A stretch of 64,000 nt of DNA from an uncultured Pelagibacteraceae bacterium. Lineage in GTDB: Bacteria; Pseudomonadota; Alphaproteobacteria; Pelagibacterales; Pelagibacteraceae. Location: assembly GCA_902543405.1 (NCBI GenBank), contig CACBYC010000003.1, positions 1 through 64,000 on the forward strand. Reading direction: 5' to 3'. Numbering within the stretch: the stretch's first letter is position 1; every line of letters starts with the position of its first letter. The notes under the pieces were generated by a model. The model was given only the letters and a program-made list of their open reading frames with translations, had not been told where the DNA came from and did not search any database. Shown piece by piece: positions 14,422 to 26,195 of this stretch. The translations under genes and the position numbers were made by a program.

Positions 14422-16196
14422 TAATACACTCTTTCCTGTGGAGGAAAATATTGTACATCATTTGTAAGTGTTGATCTATGAACAGGTCTATAATTAATTT
14501 TAGTTTTTGAACCATTACACCAAGAAAGAGTATGTTGCATATAATTCTCATCATCTCTTTTTGGAAAATCTTCTCTTGCATGAGCTCCTCTGCTTTCTTT
14601 TCTATGATACGCAGAGTCCATTGTAGTTATTGCTTGTCTTATTAAGTTGTCAAATTCTAGTGTTTCAACTAAATCAGTATTAAAGATTAATGACTTATCT
14701 TTTACAGAAAGAGAGTCCATTCCATCATAAGGTTTTCTAATTTCATCAACGCCCTCCTTTAATGTTTTCTCAGTTCTAAATACAGCACATTTTGATTGCA
14801 TCGTTTTTTGCATTGAAAGTCTCAGTTCAGATGTTGGATTTGAACCCTCTGAGTTTCTTAATTTGTCAAATCTATCTAAACATCTATCCGTTTCATTTTT
14901 ATCAATTTCATCATGCTTCATTCCAGGCTTTACTAACTCTGCAGCTCTTTTCGCTGCCGCTCTTCCAAAAACTACTAAATCTATTAATGAGTTTGAACCT
15001 AATCTATTTGCGCCATGAACAGAAACACATGCTGCTTCTCCAATAGCCATTAACCCAGGTACAGTTTTTTCAGATCCATTTAATGTTAAAACTTCTGCTT
15101 TATAATTTGTTGGTATTCCACCCATATTATAATGCACTGTAGGTACTACTGGTATAGGTTCCTTAGTTACATCAACATTTGCAAATAATTTTGAAGCCTC
15201 TGATATTCCTGGAAGTCTCTCATCTATAACTTTTGGATCCAAATGATCAATATGAAGATGAACATGATCCTGTTCTTTTCCAATACCTCTACCCTCATTA
15301 ATTTCTACAGCAATTGATCTACTTACAACATCTCTAGATGCTAAATCTTTTGCTTTAGGAGCATAACGCTCCATAAATCTTTCTCCTTTTGAATTTACTA
15401 AATAACCACCTTCTCCTCTTACACCTTCGGAAATTAATGTTCCATGACCATATATTCCCGTTGGATGAAATTGTACAAATTCCATGTCTTGTAAAGGTAA
15501 TCCAGCTCTAAGAGCCATGGCATTACCATCTCCAGTGCAAGTATGAGCTGAAGTAGCTGAGTAATACACTTTTCCATAACCCCCTGTTGCTATAATAGTT
15601 GTGTGGGATCTAAATCTGTGAATTGTTCCATCATTGAGGTTCCAAGCAATTATACCTTTGCATGCTCCATCTTTCATTATTAAATCTAGCGCAAAGTATT
15701 CAATAAAAAATTCGGTATTATGTTTTAAAGCTTGTCCATACAATGTGTGAAGTATTGCATGTCCAGTTCTATCTGCTGCTGCACAAGTTCTTTGTACAGT
15801 CTCATTTCCATAGTTTTTTGTCATGCCACCAAAAGGTCTTTGATAAATTTTGCCATCATCTGTTCTACTAAATGGAACTCCATACTTTTCTAATTCTAGA
15901 ACAGCAGCTGGCGCTTCCTTACATAAATATTCTATAGAGTCCTGGTCTCCCAACCAATCAGCACCTTTAACAGTGTCGTACATATGCCATCTCCAATCAT
16001 CTTCACCCATATTTCCAAGTGCTGCTGAAATACCACCTTGTGCTGCGGAGGTGTGACTTCTGGTTGGGAACACTTTAGAGACACATGCAGTTTTTAATCC
16101 AGCTTCACTTAATCCTACAGCTGCTCTTAGCCCAGAACCACCTGCACCTAGAACAACAACATCATATTCATGATCAATAATTTTGTATGCACTCAT
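14421..16196 (-). CDS. sdhA: Succinate dehydrogenase flavoprotein subunit
   Basis: 591 aa; [56 protein letters not shown]. Confidence 0.97.
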   Translation of the reverse strand: MSAYKIIDHEYDVVVLGAGGSGLRAAVGLSEAGLKTACVSKVFPTRSHTSAAQGGISAALGNMGEDDWRWHMYDTVKGADWLGDQDSIEYLCKEAPAAVLELEKYGVPFSRTDDGKIYQRPFGGMTKNYGNETVQRTCAAADRTGHAILHTLYGQALKHNTEFFIEYFALDLIMKDGACKGIIAWNLNDGTIHRFRSHTTIIATGGYGKVYYSATSAHTCTGDGNAMALRAGLPLQDMEFVQFHPTGIYGHGTLISEGVRGEGGYLVNSKGERFMERYAPKAKDLASRDVVSRSIAVEINEGRGIGKEQDHVHLHIDHLDPKVIDERLPGISEASKLFANVDVTKEPIPVVPTVHYNMGGIPTNYKAEVLTLNGSEKTVPGLMAIGEAACVSVHGANRLGSNSLIDLVVFGRAAAKRAAELVKPGMKHDEIDKNETDRCLDRFDKLRNSEGSNPTSELRLSMQKTMQSKCAVFRTEKTLKEGVDEIRKPYDGMDSLSVKDKSLIFNTDLVETLEFDNLIRQAITTMDSAYHRKESRGAHAREDFPKRDDENYMQHTLSWCNGSKTKINYRPVHRSTLTNDVQYFPPQERVY

Positions 16197-16198
16197 AA

Positions 16199-16522
16199 CT
16201 ATAAACTAAATATTAAGATAATGATTAATAATGGAAATACTATAGCAAAGATATTTAAAGATTTATTTGCGGCATTTTTGATTTTTTGATCTTCGATATA
16301 GTCCTCAAAAACCTCACTAATACTTAGTGCAGAGAAAAAATATGCAAAAATCAAAAAAAGACTTAACAAAAACTTTGAAGGTTGAGAAGACACAAACAGT
16401 AATACCTGTTCAAAGCCTTTGTCGTAAATATAAGCTAGATTAATCGCAAACCATAGCATTAATGGCACTAATATTGCTGAACTTACTTTTAAGAACAACC
16501 ATTTTTTTGTAACTGATCCCAT
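16199..16522 (-). CDS. sdhD: Succinate dehydrogenase membrane anchor subunit
   Basis: 107 aa, three TM helices, located between sdhC and sdhA. Confidence 0.82.
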   Translation of the reverse strand: MGSVTKKWLFLKVSSAILVPLMLWFAINLAYIYDKGFEQVLLFVSSQPSKFLLSLFLIFAYFFSALSISEVFEDYIEDQKIKNAANKSLNIFAIVFPLLIIILIFSL

Positions 16523-16905
16523 TAAATTAAAACTCTTCCAATGATAAAGATTATTACAGTAAGTGGAAATGATCCGATTAGCACAATTAATCCTGTTATT
16601 TTTGTAGTTTTTTGCTCAAAACCATAACCTAAATCCATAAACAAATGTCTTATTTCACTAAGCATTTGAAATGAAAAAGACCAAATAATTCCAAGACAAA
16701 AAAATTTGCCTAAAAAAGATGATAAGAACAAATTAATATTCTGATAACTCTGTTCACCCAACAATAAAGAGGCTATCCATATACCTATTAGTGTTATAGT
16801 GAAAAAGTTTATTATACCAGTTATTCTGTGTGAAATTGAAACCAGTGAGGAAATGTGCCAATTATAAATTTGTATATGTGGCGATATTGGATTTTTATTT
16901 TCCAT
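16522..16905 (-). CDS. sdhC: Succinate dehydrogenase cytochrome b556 subunit
   Basis: 127 aa; SPHIQIYNWHISSLVSISHRITG signature, TM helices, conserved H in SEIRHLFMDLG. Confidence 0.92.
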   Translation of the reverse strand: MENKNPISPHIQIYNWHISSLVSISHRITGIINFFTITLIGIWIASLLLGEQSYQNINLFLSSFLGKFFCLGIIWSFSFQMLSEIRHLFMDLGYGFEQKTTKITGLIVLIGSFPLTVIIFIIGRVLI

Positions 16906-17905
16906 AAAAATCTTTTTCTACTAAAGCCTCAGCAATTTCAACTGCATTAAGTGCAGCACCTTTTAATAAGTTATCAGACACAACCCACAAATTAATTGAA
17001 TTTGGTTGAGAAGAGTCCTCACGAATTCTTGATATGAATGTTTCAAATTTGTCTTCAGCTTCAACAGGCGTAATGTATCCTCCATCTTTTTGCTCATCAA
17101 CTACCTTGCATCCTGGTGATGATGATAAGACATTTCTTATTTCTTCTAAGTCATGTTTTTTGTTAAATTCAACATTCACACTTATGGAGTGAGAAACAAG
17201 AACAGGGATTCTTACACAAGTAGATGTTATATTAATTTTACTATCTAAAATTTTTTTTACCTCATCATGATTTTTTTGCTCTTCTTTTGTGCTTCCATTT
17301 TCAAGAAAACTATCGATATGTGGTATAGCATTAAAAGCAATTTGCTTAGTAAAATTTTTTGACTCAACATCTTTATTTTCCAAGACTTCTTTAGTTTGGG
17401 ATATAAGTTCATCCATTCCTGCCTTGCCTGCTCCTGATACAGATTGATAAGTTGATGCAACTATTCTTTTTACATTATACAAATCATGTAATGGTTTGAG
17501 AGCTACAACTATTGGTATTACTGAACAATTGGCATTTGCTATAATATTCTTATTTTTAAATTTAGGTAATTCTTTGGAATTTACCTCTGGAACAATTAAA
17601 GGAATTTCTGGATCTTTTCTAAAGAATTTTGAATTATCTATTACAATTGTTTTTTCTGCTGCGATCGGTGCCCATTTTTCAGCAATTGAAGAACCAGCTG
17701 CAAAAAAAGCAATTTTTACTTTTGAGAAATCAAATTGTTCTAAATTACTAACAGTATGCTCTTTTCCTAAAAAATTAATTTTTTTTCCTTCACTATTTGG
17801 AGACGCAACTAAGTACGCCTCTGTTATTGGAAAGTTTTTTTTTTCCAAAACTTCTATTAATTTTCGACCTACGTTTCCTGTCGCTCCTACTATTGCTATA
17901 TTCAT
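16895..17905 (-). CDS. asd: Aspartate-semialdehyde dehydrogenase
   Basis: 336 aa; MNIAIVGATGNVGRKLIEVLE, NANCSVIPIVVALKPLHD, TYQSVSGAG. Confidence 0.95.
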   Translation of the reverse strand: MNIAIVGATGNVGRKLIEVLEKKNFPITEAYLVASPNSEGKKINFLGKEHTVSNLEQFDFSKVKIAFFAAGSSIAEKWAPIAAEKTIVIDNSKFFRKDPEIPLIVPEVNSKELPKFKNKNIIANANCSVIPIVVALKPLHDLYNVKRIVASTYQSVSGAGKAGMDELISQTKEVLENKDVESKNFTKQIAFNAIPHIDSFLENGSTKEEQKNHDEVKKILDSKINITSTCVRIPVLVSHSISVNVEFNKKHDLEEIRNVLSSSPGCKVVDEQKDGGYITPVEAEDKFETFISRIREDSSQPNSINLWVVSDNLLKGAALNAVEIAEALVEKDFYGK

Positions 17906-17924
17906 GATATTTTAAAGTTTTATA

Positions 17925-19034
17925 CTAAATGAAAGGTAAATCACAAACTTTTCCATCAAAATCAGAGCCATTTATATTGATTTTAAAGGATTTCGAAGTC
18001 TCAAAGTGTGGTTTGTTAATCATTGCAATCCCAATGACTTGTTTAAAAGTTGGATTGTAACAACCAGATCTTAATTCTCCAATTACATTATTATCTTCAT
18101 CTACTAGATCCATTGAGCCATTAACACTTATTTCCTTGGTATCAATTTTTACTCCCATAAGTTTTTTTTTAATTCCTTCAGCTTTAATTTTTTTTAGTTT
18201 TTCTTTACCTAAGAAATCAACATCACTATCTATATTAACATACTTGTCAAAACCACACTCATATGGATTATCTCCATTGTCCATATCGTTACCATGGGAA
18301 AGTAAACCACTCTCAATACGTTCGATAAGGTTTGGTCCACCTGGTCTAATATTGAATTCTTTTCCAATTTCAAAAAGATGATCGTATAGTTTTAAACCTG
18401 ACTCGTTGTGTTCCATATAAATTTCATAGCCACCTTGTTTAGACCATCCAGACTTTGCAATAAGGTGTTTATCGCCACCAAATTCAAAATAATCAAAACC
18501 AAAAAATTTTAAATTTACAATTTTTTCTCCAAAAACTTTTTCCATTAATTGAAATGATTTTGGTCCTTGAACTGCCATTATATCAATATCAGGTTCAGAA
18601 ATTTTTACATCAAATTTGTTTCCAATCGCTAATCCTTTGGCAAATAAAATTACATCTGAGTCAGCTAAAGAGACCCACCACCTATTTTCATTTAATCTTA
18701 GAACTACAGGATCATTAATTAAACCTGCATTGTCATCAATGATTGGGCAGTAATAACATCTTCCATCTTTGGATTTTGATAAATCTCTGCAAGTCATCAA
18801 TTGAACCAATTTTGCTGAGTCTTTACCAGAAATTTCAACTTGTCTTTCAGCAGCAACATCCCAAATCTGAACATGCTCTTTCAAGTGATGATAAGCATCT
18901 TCTACAGAACCAAATGCTGCTGGCAGCAACATATGATTATATATAGTATAAGCAGTTACACCTTGTTTTTCAATTCTAGAGGTGTACGGTGTACCTCTAA
19001 GCCTTCTTGATTTTGCTATTAAAAAAGTTTTCAT
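17925..19034 (-). CDS. dmdA: Dimethylsulfoniopropionate demethylase DmdA (GcvT-fold, THF-dependent)
   Basis: 369 aa; aminomethyltransferase-like fold ([40 protein letters not shown]); resembles the SAR11 DmdA family; sits beside dmdB- and dmdC-like genes. Confidence 0.9.
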   Translation of the reverse strand: MKTFLIAKSRRLRGTPYTSRIEKQGVTAYTIYNHMLLPAAFGSVEDAYHHLKEHVQIWDVAAERQVEISGKDSAKLVQLMTCRDLSKSKDGRCYYCPIIDDNAGLINDPVVLRLNENRWWVSLADSDVILFAKGLAIGNKFDVKISEPDIDIMAVQGPKSFQLMEKVFGEKIVNLKFFGFDYFEFGGDKHLIAKSGWSKQGGYEIYMEHNESGLKLYDHLFEIGKEFNIRPGGPNLIERIESGLLSHGNDMDNGDNPYECGFDKYVNIDSDVDFLGKEKLKKIKAEGIKKKLMGVKIDTKEISVNGSMDLVDEDNNVIGELRSGCYNPTFKQVIGIAMINKPHFETSKSFKININGSDFDGKVCDLPFI

Positions 19035-19084
19035 TTTTTTTGAGCATTACTGCCATCTTATTTGATTTTTGTAAAGAAACTATA

Positions 19085-20713
19085 TTAGTTTAATTCCTTA
19101 GCTTGTTTTCTCAGTTCGAACTTTTGAATCTTTCCAGTGGATGTCTTTGGTAGCGGAGTAAACACAACCTTCTTAGGAAGTTTAAATCCAGCAAGAGTTT
19201 CTCGACAAAATTTAATAATTTCTTCCTCTGAACTTGATTTTCCTTCGATTAATTCAACAAAAGCACAAGGTGTTTCACCCCATTTTTCATCTGGTTTTGC
19301 TACAACAGCTGCCAGTGATACAGCTGGATGTTTTGAAATCGTATTTTCAATTTCGATAGATGAAATATTTTCTCCTCCTGAAATTATAATATCTTTTGAT
19401 CGGTCTTGTATTTTTATGTAACCACTTGGATGAGTTACAGCTAAGTCGCCAGAATGAAACCATCCTCCATCCATTGATTTTTCTGTCGCTTCTTTATCTT
19501 TAAAATAACCCTTCATCACCACATTTCCTCTAATCATAATTTCACCCATTGTTTTTCCATCATGAGGAACAGGCTTCATAGTTTCAGGGTCCATTACAAT
19601 GACGCCTTCTGTATTGGGATACCTTACGCCTTGTCTTGCTCTTATTTCGTTTTGGTTATTTTGATCTAATTCATCCCATTCTTGATTCCATGCACACTGC
19701 AAAATATGACCATAGGTTTCTGTAAGACCATATACATGCATTACTTCAAAGCCTAACTTTTGCATTTTTTCAAAAATTATGCTAGGAGGAGGAGCACCTG
19801 CTGTTAATACATATACCTTTCTTTTTAATTCCTTTTGCTGATCCTCAGGTGCATTAGCTAACATGTTTAAAACTATTGGTGCTCCACCAAAATGAGTAAC
19901 TTCATATTTATCAATTAATTCAAATATCTTTTTTACATCAATATTTCTCAGACAAATTACTCGACCATGAATCATTGACATTGTCCAAGGATAACACCAG
20001 CCATTACAATGAAACATTGGTACTGTGTATAAAAAATTTAACTGATTAGGCATATTCCATGCAACTGCACTTCCTGTTGCCATTAAATATGATCCTCTAT
20101 GATGATAAACAACTCCTTTTGGATTACCAGTTGTTCCAGAAGTATAACCTAATGCTATAGCTTGCCACTCATCTTTTGGCATTTTCCATTTAAAATTTTC
20201 ATCTCCAGAATTTAAAAACTCCTCATATTCCAAAGATCCTATATTTTTTGAATCGATTAGCTTTGCATCTTTATCATCTATATCAATTATAGTAATTTTT
20301 GAATTAACTTCTTCTAAAGCTTTTTTTATTACATCATGAAATTGTCTATCTACAATTAGCACCTTCGCTTCGCTGTGATTTAAAATATAACTAATTGTTT
20401 TTGAGTCTAGTCTTGTATTAATAGCATTTATAACTGCTCCAACCATAGGAATAGAATAATGCGCTTCAAATATTTCAGGTGTGTTAAAAGCTAAGACAGA
20501 TACCGTATCACCTGTTTTAATTCCTAATTTATCTAATGCACTAGCAAACTTAATACATCTTTTGTAAACTTCACTCCAAGTGTATTTCCTACTTTCATAA
20601 ACTACTGCTTCGTAGTTTGGATAAATATCTTTTGCTCTTTCTAGAAATGATAAAGGGGTTAATGGAACATAATTGGCTTCGTTTTTATCCAAATTTGTTT
20701 CATAAGGGTTCAT
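19085..20713 (-). CDS. dmdB: Acyl-CoA synthetase, probable 3-methylmercaptopropionyl-CoA ligase
   Basis: 542 aa; AMP-binding GYTSGTTGNPKGVVYHHRG, YGLTETYGH, KTSTGKIQKFELRK; adjacent to dmdA. Confidence 0.82.
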   Translation of the reverse strand: MNPYETNLDKNEANYVPLTPLSFLERAKDIYPNYEAVVYESRKYTWSEVYKRCIKFASALDKLGIKTGDTVSVLAFNTPEIFEAHYSIPMVGAVINAINTRLDSKTISYILNHSEAKVLIVDRQFHDVIKKALEEVNSKITIIDIDDKDAKLIDSKNIGSLEYEEFLNSGDENFKWKMPKDEWQAIALGYTSGTTGNPKGVVYHHRGSYLMATGSAVAWNMPNQLNFLYTVPMFHCNGWCYPWTMSMIHGRVICLRNIDVKKIFELIDKYEVTHFGGAPIVLNMLANAPEDQQKELKRKVYVLTAGAPPPSIIFEKMQKLGFEVMHVYGLTETYGHILQCAWNQEWDELDQNNQNEIRARQGVRYPNTEGVIVMDPETMKPVPHDGKTMGEIMIRGNVVMKGYFKDKEATEKSMDGGWFHSGDLAVTHPSGYIKIQDRSKDIIISGGENISSIEIENTISKHPAVSLAAVVAKPDEKWGETPCAFVELIEGKSSSEEEIIKFCRETLAGFKLPKKVVFTPLPKTSTGKIQKFELRKQAKELN

Positions 20714-20714
20714 T

Positions 20715-22478
20715 CTAATTAAATTTGTAATTCATAATATAATTACTTCCAGTTGTTGCAGTAATATAACTACTTTCTATCCTAGGAAGCACTCTATTAA
20801 AGAAAAAATTGGCAGTTTGGATTTTGTCCTCATAAAAATCTTTATTACTCTCATATTCTTTGAAGGAAACTTCTAGAACTTTTAACCAAGCATGTCCGGT
20901 TGCAACTAAACCAAGAACTTTTAAATAATCGTTACATGCTCCACTTGCGTCTTCTGGAGAATTTTTTATTTTTTCCTTCATCCAATCAGTAAATTTTGAC
21001 AAAATATCAAGATGATAGTTAAGTTGTTTTACAAAAGGCTCGGCTTTTTTGTCAGTAATTTTAATCTCGTCTTTAACTAAGTTTAGATAGTTTTCAATAA
21101 TATCACCATTTTTGTTAATTAATTTTCTGAAGACTAAGTCAGCAGCCTGAACTGAATTTGTTCCCTCATAAATAGGTGTAATTCTATTGTCTCTGTAGAA
21201 TTGTTCAATACCTTGATCTTTCGTAAATCCATATCCTCCATGAATTTGCATTGCTTCACTTGTTATCTCCATTGCATTATCTGTGAAAAGCGATTTAACA
21301 ACTGGTGTCATTAATGAAACAAGATCTGAAGCTTCTTGTTTTATTTTTTCATCAGAATGATTTAAGCTAACTTCAATTTGTTGAGACAGCCAGAAACTTA
21401 AGGCTCTTTGTCCCTCTATCATAGACTTCATACTCAAAAGTGATCGTCTTATATCAACGTGATCAATAATAAAATCTGCACCATTATTTGATTTTGAATT
21501 AAATGCCTTACCTTGTTTTCTTTCTTTGGCGTAAGTAAGGGAATTTTGGTATGCAATTTCAGAAATACCTAAACCTTGAATTCCAACAATAATTCTCTCC
21601 AAATTCATCATTGTGAACATAGAGTTAAGGCCTTTGTTTTTAGGTCCAATCATATAACCAACAGCATCGTCAAAATTTAACACGCATGTTGCAGATCCTT
21701 TAATGCCCATTTTGTTTTCTATTGAACCTGTTGATACTCCGTTTCTTGGCCCAACTGATCCATCTTTATTTAAAACAAATTTTGGAACTAAAAATAAACT
21801 GATACCTTTTGTTCCTGCTGGGGAGTCTGTTGATCGAGCTAATACTAAATGAATAATATTTTCTGTTAAATCTTGATCACCAGAAGTAATAAAAATTTTT
21901 TGACCACTGATTTTGTAAGTTCCATCATTTTGATCAACTGCTTTCGTTTTTAGAAGACCTAAGTCTGTTCCACATACTGGTTCTGTTAAACACATTGTGC
22001 CGCTCCATTTACCCTCAACCATTTTAGGCAAATAAGTATTTTTTATTTCATCATCAGCATGCCTTAACAAACAGTTATATGCTCCAATAGTCAGTTCACT
22101 GTAAAGTTTAAAAGATAAACTTGCTGATGATAACATTTCATCAAAGAAAGTGCTTACTGTTTTAGGCATTCCTTGACCACCATATTTCGGATCACAAGAT
22201 AAAGAAATCCATCCATCCTCTATAAATTTTTGATAAGCTTCCTTATATCCTGGAGGTGTTCTAACCACTCCATTTTCTAAAACAGCTGGCGTTTCATCTC
22301 CACTTTTTGCAAGAGGTAAGATTAAGTTTTGAGTAATTTTTGCTGCTTCTTCTAAAATATCTTTAACTAATTCTGTATTAACTTCTTTATATTTTTCAAT
22401 TTCATTATATTTTTTATTATTCCTCAATTTATCAAAGAGAAACATCATATCATCTACTGGTGCGTTATAAGTTGGCAT
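20715..22478 (-). CDS. dmdC: Acyl-CoA dehydrogenase, probable 3-methylmercaptopropionyl-CoA dehydrogenase
   Basis: 587 aa; CLTEPVCGTDLGLLKTKA, IHGGYGFTKDQGIEQFYRDNRITPIYEGTNSVQAADLVFRK; adjacent to dmdB. Confidence 0.82.
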   Translation of the reverse strand: MPTYNAPVDDMMFLFDKLRNNKKYNEIEKYKEVNTELVKDILEEAAKITQNLILPLAKSGDETPAVLENGVVRTPPGYKEAYQKFIEDGWISLSCDPKYGGQGMPKTVSTFFDEMLSSASLSFKLYSELTIGAYNCLLRHADDEIKNTYLPKMVEGKWSGTMCLTEPVCGTDLGLLKTKAVDQNDGTYKISGQKIFITSGDQDLTENIIHLVLARSTDSPAGTKGISLFLVPKFVLNKDGSVGPRNGVSTGSIENKMGIKGSATCVLNFDDAVGYMIGPKNKGLNSMFTMMNLERIIVGIQGLGISEIAYQNSLTYAKERKQGKAFNSKSNNGADFIIDHVDIRRSLLSMKSMIEGQRALSFWLSQQIEVSLNHSDEKIKQEASDLVSLMTPVVKSLFTDNAMEITSEAMQIHGGYGFTKDQGIEQFYRDNRITPIYEGTNSVQAADLVFRKLINKNGDIIENYLNLVKDEIKITDKKAEPFVKQLNYHLDILSKFTDWMKEKIKNSPEDASGACNDYLKVLGLVATGHAWLKVLEVSFKEYESNKDFYEDKIQTANFFFNRVLPRIESSYITATTGSNYIMNYKFN

Positions 22479-22504
22479 ATATATACTTTAGAATAAATGT
22501 CTTA

Positions 22505-23611
22505 TTATTGCAATTTTGAAATTATCGCATCTCCCATCACTGATGTTGATACTTCTTTCATTCCCTTAGAAATAATGTCTTTAGTTCTAAGACCCTCATC
22601 AAGCACACCTTGAACAGCTTTTTCTAAACTATCTGCCTCTTTATCAAGATCTAGAGAATATCTTAAAGCCATTGCAAAACTCAGTATTGTTGCTATTGGA
22701 TTAGCAATACCTTGACCTGCTATATCGGGTGCTGATCCATGAACTGGCTCATATAAAGATCTCATATTACCGTTTTTATCTTTGGCTCCAAGGGACGCAG
22801 ATGGCAAAAGTCCTAGAGAACCAGTCAACATTGCAGCTTCATCTGATAACATGTCGCCAAAAAGATTATCTGTTACTATCACATCAAATTGTTTGGGATT
22901 TCTAACTAACTGCATTGCACAGTTATCTGCTAGCATGTGATTTAATTCTACATCGCTATATTCTTTTTCATGTATTGCTTGAACTTCTTCTTTCCATAAT
23001 TGACCTGCCTCCATGACATTCGACTTTTCACAGGAAGTAACTTTATTATTCCGTTTTCTGGCTAAATCAAATGCAACTCGGGCTACTCTCTCTATTTCAC
23101 TAGTAGTATAGACATGAGTATTAATTCCTTTTCTTTCACCATTATCAATTGGTTTTATCCCTCTAGGTTCACCAAAGTAAATTCCACCCGTTAATTCCCT
23201 AACAAAAAGAATATCTAAATTAGAAACAAATTCAGGCTTTAAACTTGAGGCATCAACAAGTTGTTTGAAACAAATTGCAGGTCTTAAATTTGCAAATAAT
23301 TTTAATTCTTTTCTTAATTTTAATAGAGCCCTCTCTGGTTTTTTTGAAAAATCAATATTATCCCATTTTGGTCCACCAACAGCACCTAATATTACTGCAG
23401 CGCTCTCTTGTGCCTTGTAAAAAGCTTCATCAGTTATTGGAGTTCCATGTTTATCATAAGCAGCACCTCCAACCAAATCTTGGTCAATTTCAAAATCCAA
23501 GGATTTATTTGAGTTGAACCATTCAATTATTTTTTTGACTTCAGCGATTACCTCTGGTCCGATACCATCTCCTGGTAATAATAAAATTTTTCTTTTTTTA
23601 ATTTTAATCAT
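22505..23611 (-). CDS. leuB: 3-isopropylmalate dehydrogenase
   Basis: 368 aa; [38 protein letters not shown]. Confidence 0.96.
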   Translation of the reverse strand: MIKIKKRKILLLPGDGIGPEVIAEVKKIIEWFNSNKSLDFEIDQDLVGGAAYDKHGTPITDEAFYKAQESAAVILGAVGGPKWDNIDFSKKPERALLKLRKELKLFANLRPAICFKQLVDASSLKPEFVSNLDILFVRELTGGIYFGEPRGIKPIDNGERKGINTHVYTTSEIERVARVAFDLARKRNNKVTSCEKSNVMEAGQLWKEEVQAIHEKEYSDVELNHMLADNCAMQLVRNPKQFDVIVTDNLFGDMLSDEAAMLTGSLGLLPSASLGAKDKNGNMRSLYEPVHGSAPDIAGQGIANPIATILSFAMALRYSLDLDKEADSLEKAVQGVLDEGLRTKDIISKGMKEVSTSVMGDAIISKLQ

Positions 23612-24209
23612 TAAATATCCAAGGTTTTGTCTCTTTAATTTTATTTTCGTATGAAACTATTTTTTCAGATTTTTCTAGAGATAACGCAATGTCATCTAGT
23701 CCCTCTATTAGACATTTTTTCTTAAATTGATCTATTTCAAATTTTATTTCTTTATTACCAAATCTTATTGTTTGCTCAGGCAAATTTACAGAAATTTCCT
23801 CTTTTCTATTCGAGTACTCTGAAATTTCTTTGATTTGATCCTCTGAAATTGTAATTGGGAGAATCCCATTCTTAAAACAGTTATTATAAAATATATCTGC
23901 ATAACTTGAACTAATTACACAAGTTATTCCAAAATCCATTAAAGCCCAAGGAGCATGTTCTCTAGAAGAGCCACATCCAAAATTCTTTCCTGCAATTAAA
24001 ATTTTAGAATTATTATACGGACTATTATTTAAAATAAAGTCATCTATCTCTTTACCACTTTGGTCATATCTCATTTCAAAAAATAAATTTTTTCCTAGTC
24101 CAGTTCTTTTTATAGTTTTTAAAAACTGTTTAGGAATTATCATGTCTGTATCTATATTGACGATAGGTAGATAAGCTGGAACACTTTTTATTGAGATAAA
24201 TTTATTCAT
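23604..24209 (-). CDS. leuD: 3-isopropylmalate dehydratase small subunit
   Basis: 201 aa; [33 protein letters not shown]. Confidence 0.96.
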   Translation of the reverse strand: MNKFISIKSVPAYLPIVNIDTDMIIPKQFLKTIKRTGLGKNLFFEMRYDQSGKEIDDFILNNSPYNNSKILIAGKNFGCGSSREHAPWALMDFGITCVISSSYADIFYNNCFKNGILPITISEDQIKEISEYSNRKEEISVNLPEQTIRFGNKEIKFEIDQFKKKCLIEGLDDIALSLEKSEKIVSYENKIKETKPWIFND

Positions 24210-25613
24210 TTAATTTTGGTATTTTCTAACATCATCTAAGTTTCCAGAAATTGCAGCTGCTGCAGCCATTGCTGGACTGACTAAATGTGTTCTACCACCT
24301 CTTCCCTGTCTACCCTCAAAATTTCTATTAGAGGTAGATGCACATCTTTCTTCAGGTTTAAGCTTATCTGCATTCATTGCTAGACACATTGAACAGCCTG
24401 GCTCTCTCCATTCAAAACCTGATTCTAAAAATATTTTATCCAGACCCTCTTGCTCTGCTTGTTCTTTAACTAAACCAGAACCTGGAACAATCATTGCATG
24501 TACATGTGATGCAACCTTTTTATCTTTTAATATTTTAGCTGCCTCTCTTATATCTTCTATTCTCCCGTTAGTGCAGCTTCCTATAAAAACTTTATCAATC
24601 TTAATATCTTGAATATTCGTATTTGGTTTTAATCCCATATAATTTAATGATCTGTTAATTGAATTTTTTCTATCTGGGTCAGTTTCACTTTCAGGATTGG
24701 GAACTTTACCGTCTATTTCAACCACGTCCTGGGGAGATGTTCCCCAAGTTACCATTGGTTTAATTTGAGATCCATCTAACGTTAATTCTTTATCAAAGTT
24801 TGCATCATTGTCAGATTTCAATTTATGCCAATATTCCAAGGCTTTTTCCCAGTTTTCTCCTTTTGGTGACATTGGTTTATCTTTTAAATATTGAAATATC
24901 TTTTCATCTGGTTGAATTAGTCCTGCTCTTGCTCCACCTTCAATCGTCATGTTGCAAATCGTCATTCTTTGTTCAACACTTAGATTAGATATAAGGTTAC
25001 CGGCATACTCAATCACATAACCAGTACCACCAGCCGTTCCTATTTTTCCAATTATCTGCAGGATTACATCCTTTGATGTTACGCCAATAGGTAATGAACC
25101 ATTTACGCTAATTCTAAAGTTTTTAGATTTTTTCTGAACTAAAGTTTGTGTTGCTAAAACGTGTTCAACTTCTGAAGTTCCAATACCAAAAGCTAAAGCT
25201 CCAAATGCTCCATGAGTTGCAGTATGACTATCACCACAAACAATAATATTTCCAGGCTGTGTAAAACCTTGTTCAGGCCCTATGATATGGACAATACCTT
25301 GTCTTTTATCGTCCATTCCAAATATCTCGACACCAAATTCCTTACAGTTTTTATTCAAAGTTTCAACTTGAATTCTCGAGTCCTCATCTTCAATACCTTT
25401 TGACCTATCAGTTGTTGGAACATTATGATCTGCAACAGCAAGCGTTAGTTTAGGGTGTCTTACTTTTCTGTTTGAATTTCTTAAGCCTTCAAATGCTTGA
25501 GGGCTTGTAACTTCATGAATTAAATGTCTATCTACAAACAAAAGTGATGTACCATCAGGTTGTTCATCAACTAGATGATCGTTCCAAATTTTATCGTAAG
25601 TTGTAAAAGGCAT
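24210..25613 (-). CDS. leuC: 3-isopropylmalate dehydratase large subunit
   Basis: 467 aa; [64 protein letters not shown]. Confidence 0.97.
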   Translation of the reverse strand: MPFTTYDKIWNDHLVDEQPDGTSLLFVDRHLIHEVTSPQAFEGLRNSNRKVRHPKLTLAVADHNVPTTDRSKGIEDEDSRIQVETLNKNCKEFGVEIFGMDDKRQGIVHIIGPEQGFTQPGNIIVCGDSHTATHGAFGALAFGIGTSEVEHVLATQTLVQKKSKNFRISVNGSLPIGVTSKDVILQIIGKIGTAGGTGYVIEYAGNLISNLSVEQRMTICNMTIEGGARAGLIQPDEKIFQYLKDKPMSPKGENWEKALEYWHKLKSDNDANFDKELTLDGSQIKPMVTWGTSPQDVVEIDGKVPNPESETDPDRKNSINRSLNYMGLKPNTNIQDIKIDKVFIGSCTNGRIEDIREAAKILKDKKVASHVHAMIVPGSGLVKEQAEQEGLDKIFLESGFEWREPGCSMCLAMNADKLKPEERCASTSNRNFEGRQGRGGRTHLVSPAMAAAAAISGNLDDVRKYQN

Positions 25614-25624
25614 TTAGAAAAAAA

Positions 25625-26194
25625 TTATTTTTTCTGTTCTTGATTTTCTTTCGGTTCTTCTGTTTTTACAGGCTCTACTTTAACTTCTTCTTTTGTAGCT
25701 TCAGCTTTAACTTCTTCTTTTGTAGCTTCAGCTTTAACTTCTTCTTTAGTAGCTTCTGTTTGAGGATCAGTTGATGGCATTACGTTTTCCTCAGTAACTT
25801 CATTAATTTTAGTTTCTAAATCAATACCAATAGTCTTCTTAATTTTTTCAGCTATTCTAGCAGATTTACCAGTTCTATCTCTTAGATAGTATAATTTTGC
25901 TCTTCTTACTTTTCCTGATCTTACAACTTTTATTGTATCTACAATTGGGCTGTATAATGCAAAAGTTCTTTCTACTCCTTCACCAAAAGAAATTTTTCTA
26001 ACAGTAAAAGACGAATTGATGTCTCTACTTTTTTTTGCAATACATACACCTTCAAAATATTGAATTCTGTCTCTTTTACCCTCTGTTATCCTAACCCCAA
26101 CTTTAACGATGTCTCCGGGGAAAAAATCAGGATGTTTTCTCTCGGAAATAATCTTGTTTAAATTTGATCTGTTTATTTCTTCAATATTTTTCAT
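25625..26194 (-). CDS. rplS: 50S ribosomal protein L19 with repetitive C-terminal extension
   Basis: L19 core ([51 protein letters not shown]) followed by KAEATKEEV repeats. Confidence 0.95.
   Translation of the reverse strand: MKNIEEINRSNLNKIISERKHPDFFPGDIVKVGVRITEGKRDRIQYFEGVCIAKKSRDINSSFTVRKISFGEGVERTFALYSPIVDTIKVVRSGKVRRAKLYYLRDRTGKSARIAEKIKKTIGIDLETKINEVTEENVMPSTDPQTEATKEEVKAEATKEEVKAEATKEEVKVEPVKTEEPKENQEQKK
25680..25760 (-). repeat. 27-bp in-frame tandem repeat (about 3 units) coding KAEATKEEV in the rplS tail
   Basis: ttaacttcttcttttgtagcttcagct at 25680-25706 and 25707-25733, then a diverged/partial third unit. Confidence 0.9.
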
Positions 26195-26195
26195 T

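Noticed and set aside
17496-17915. 139-aa plus-strand ORF antisense to asd
   Set aside because: Shadow ORF opposite a well-supported gene; the same reasoning applies to 10102-10479, 50942-51349, 12286-12615, 12929-13228 and other antisense entries in the track.
25680-25760. Short tandem repeat considered as CRISPR-like or mobile
   Set aside because: Repeats are in frame, contiguous, 27 bp, without spacers, and lie inside rplS.
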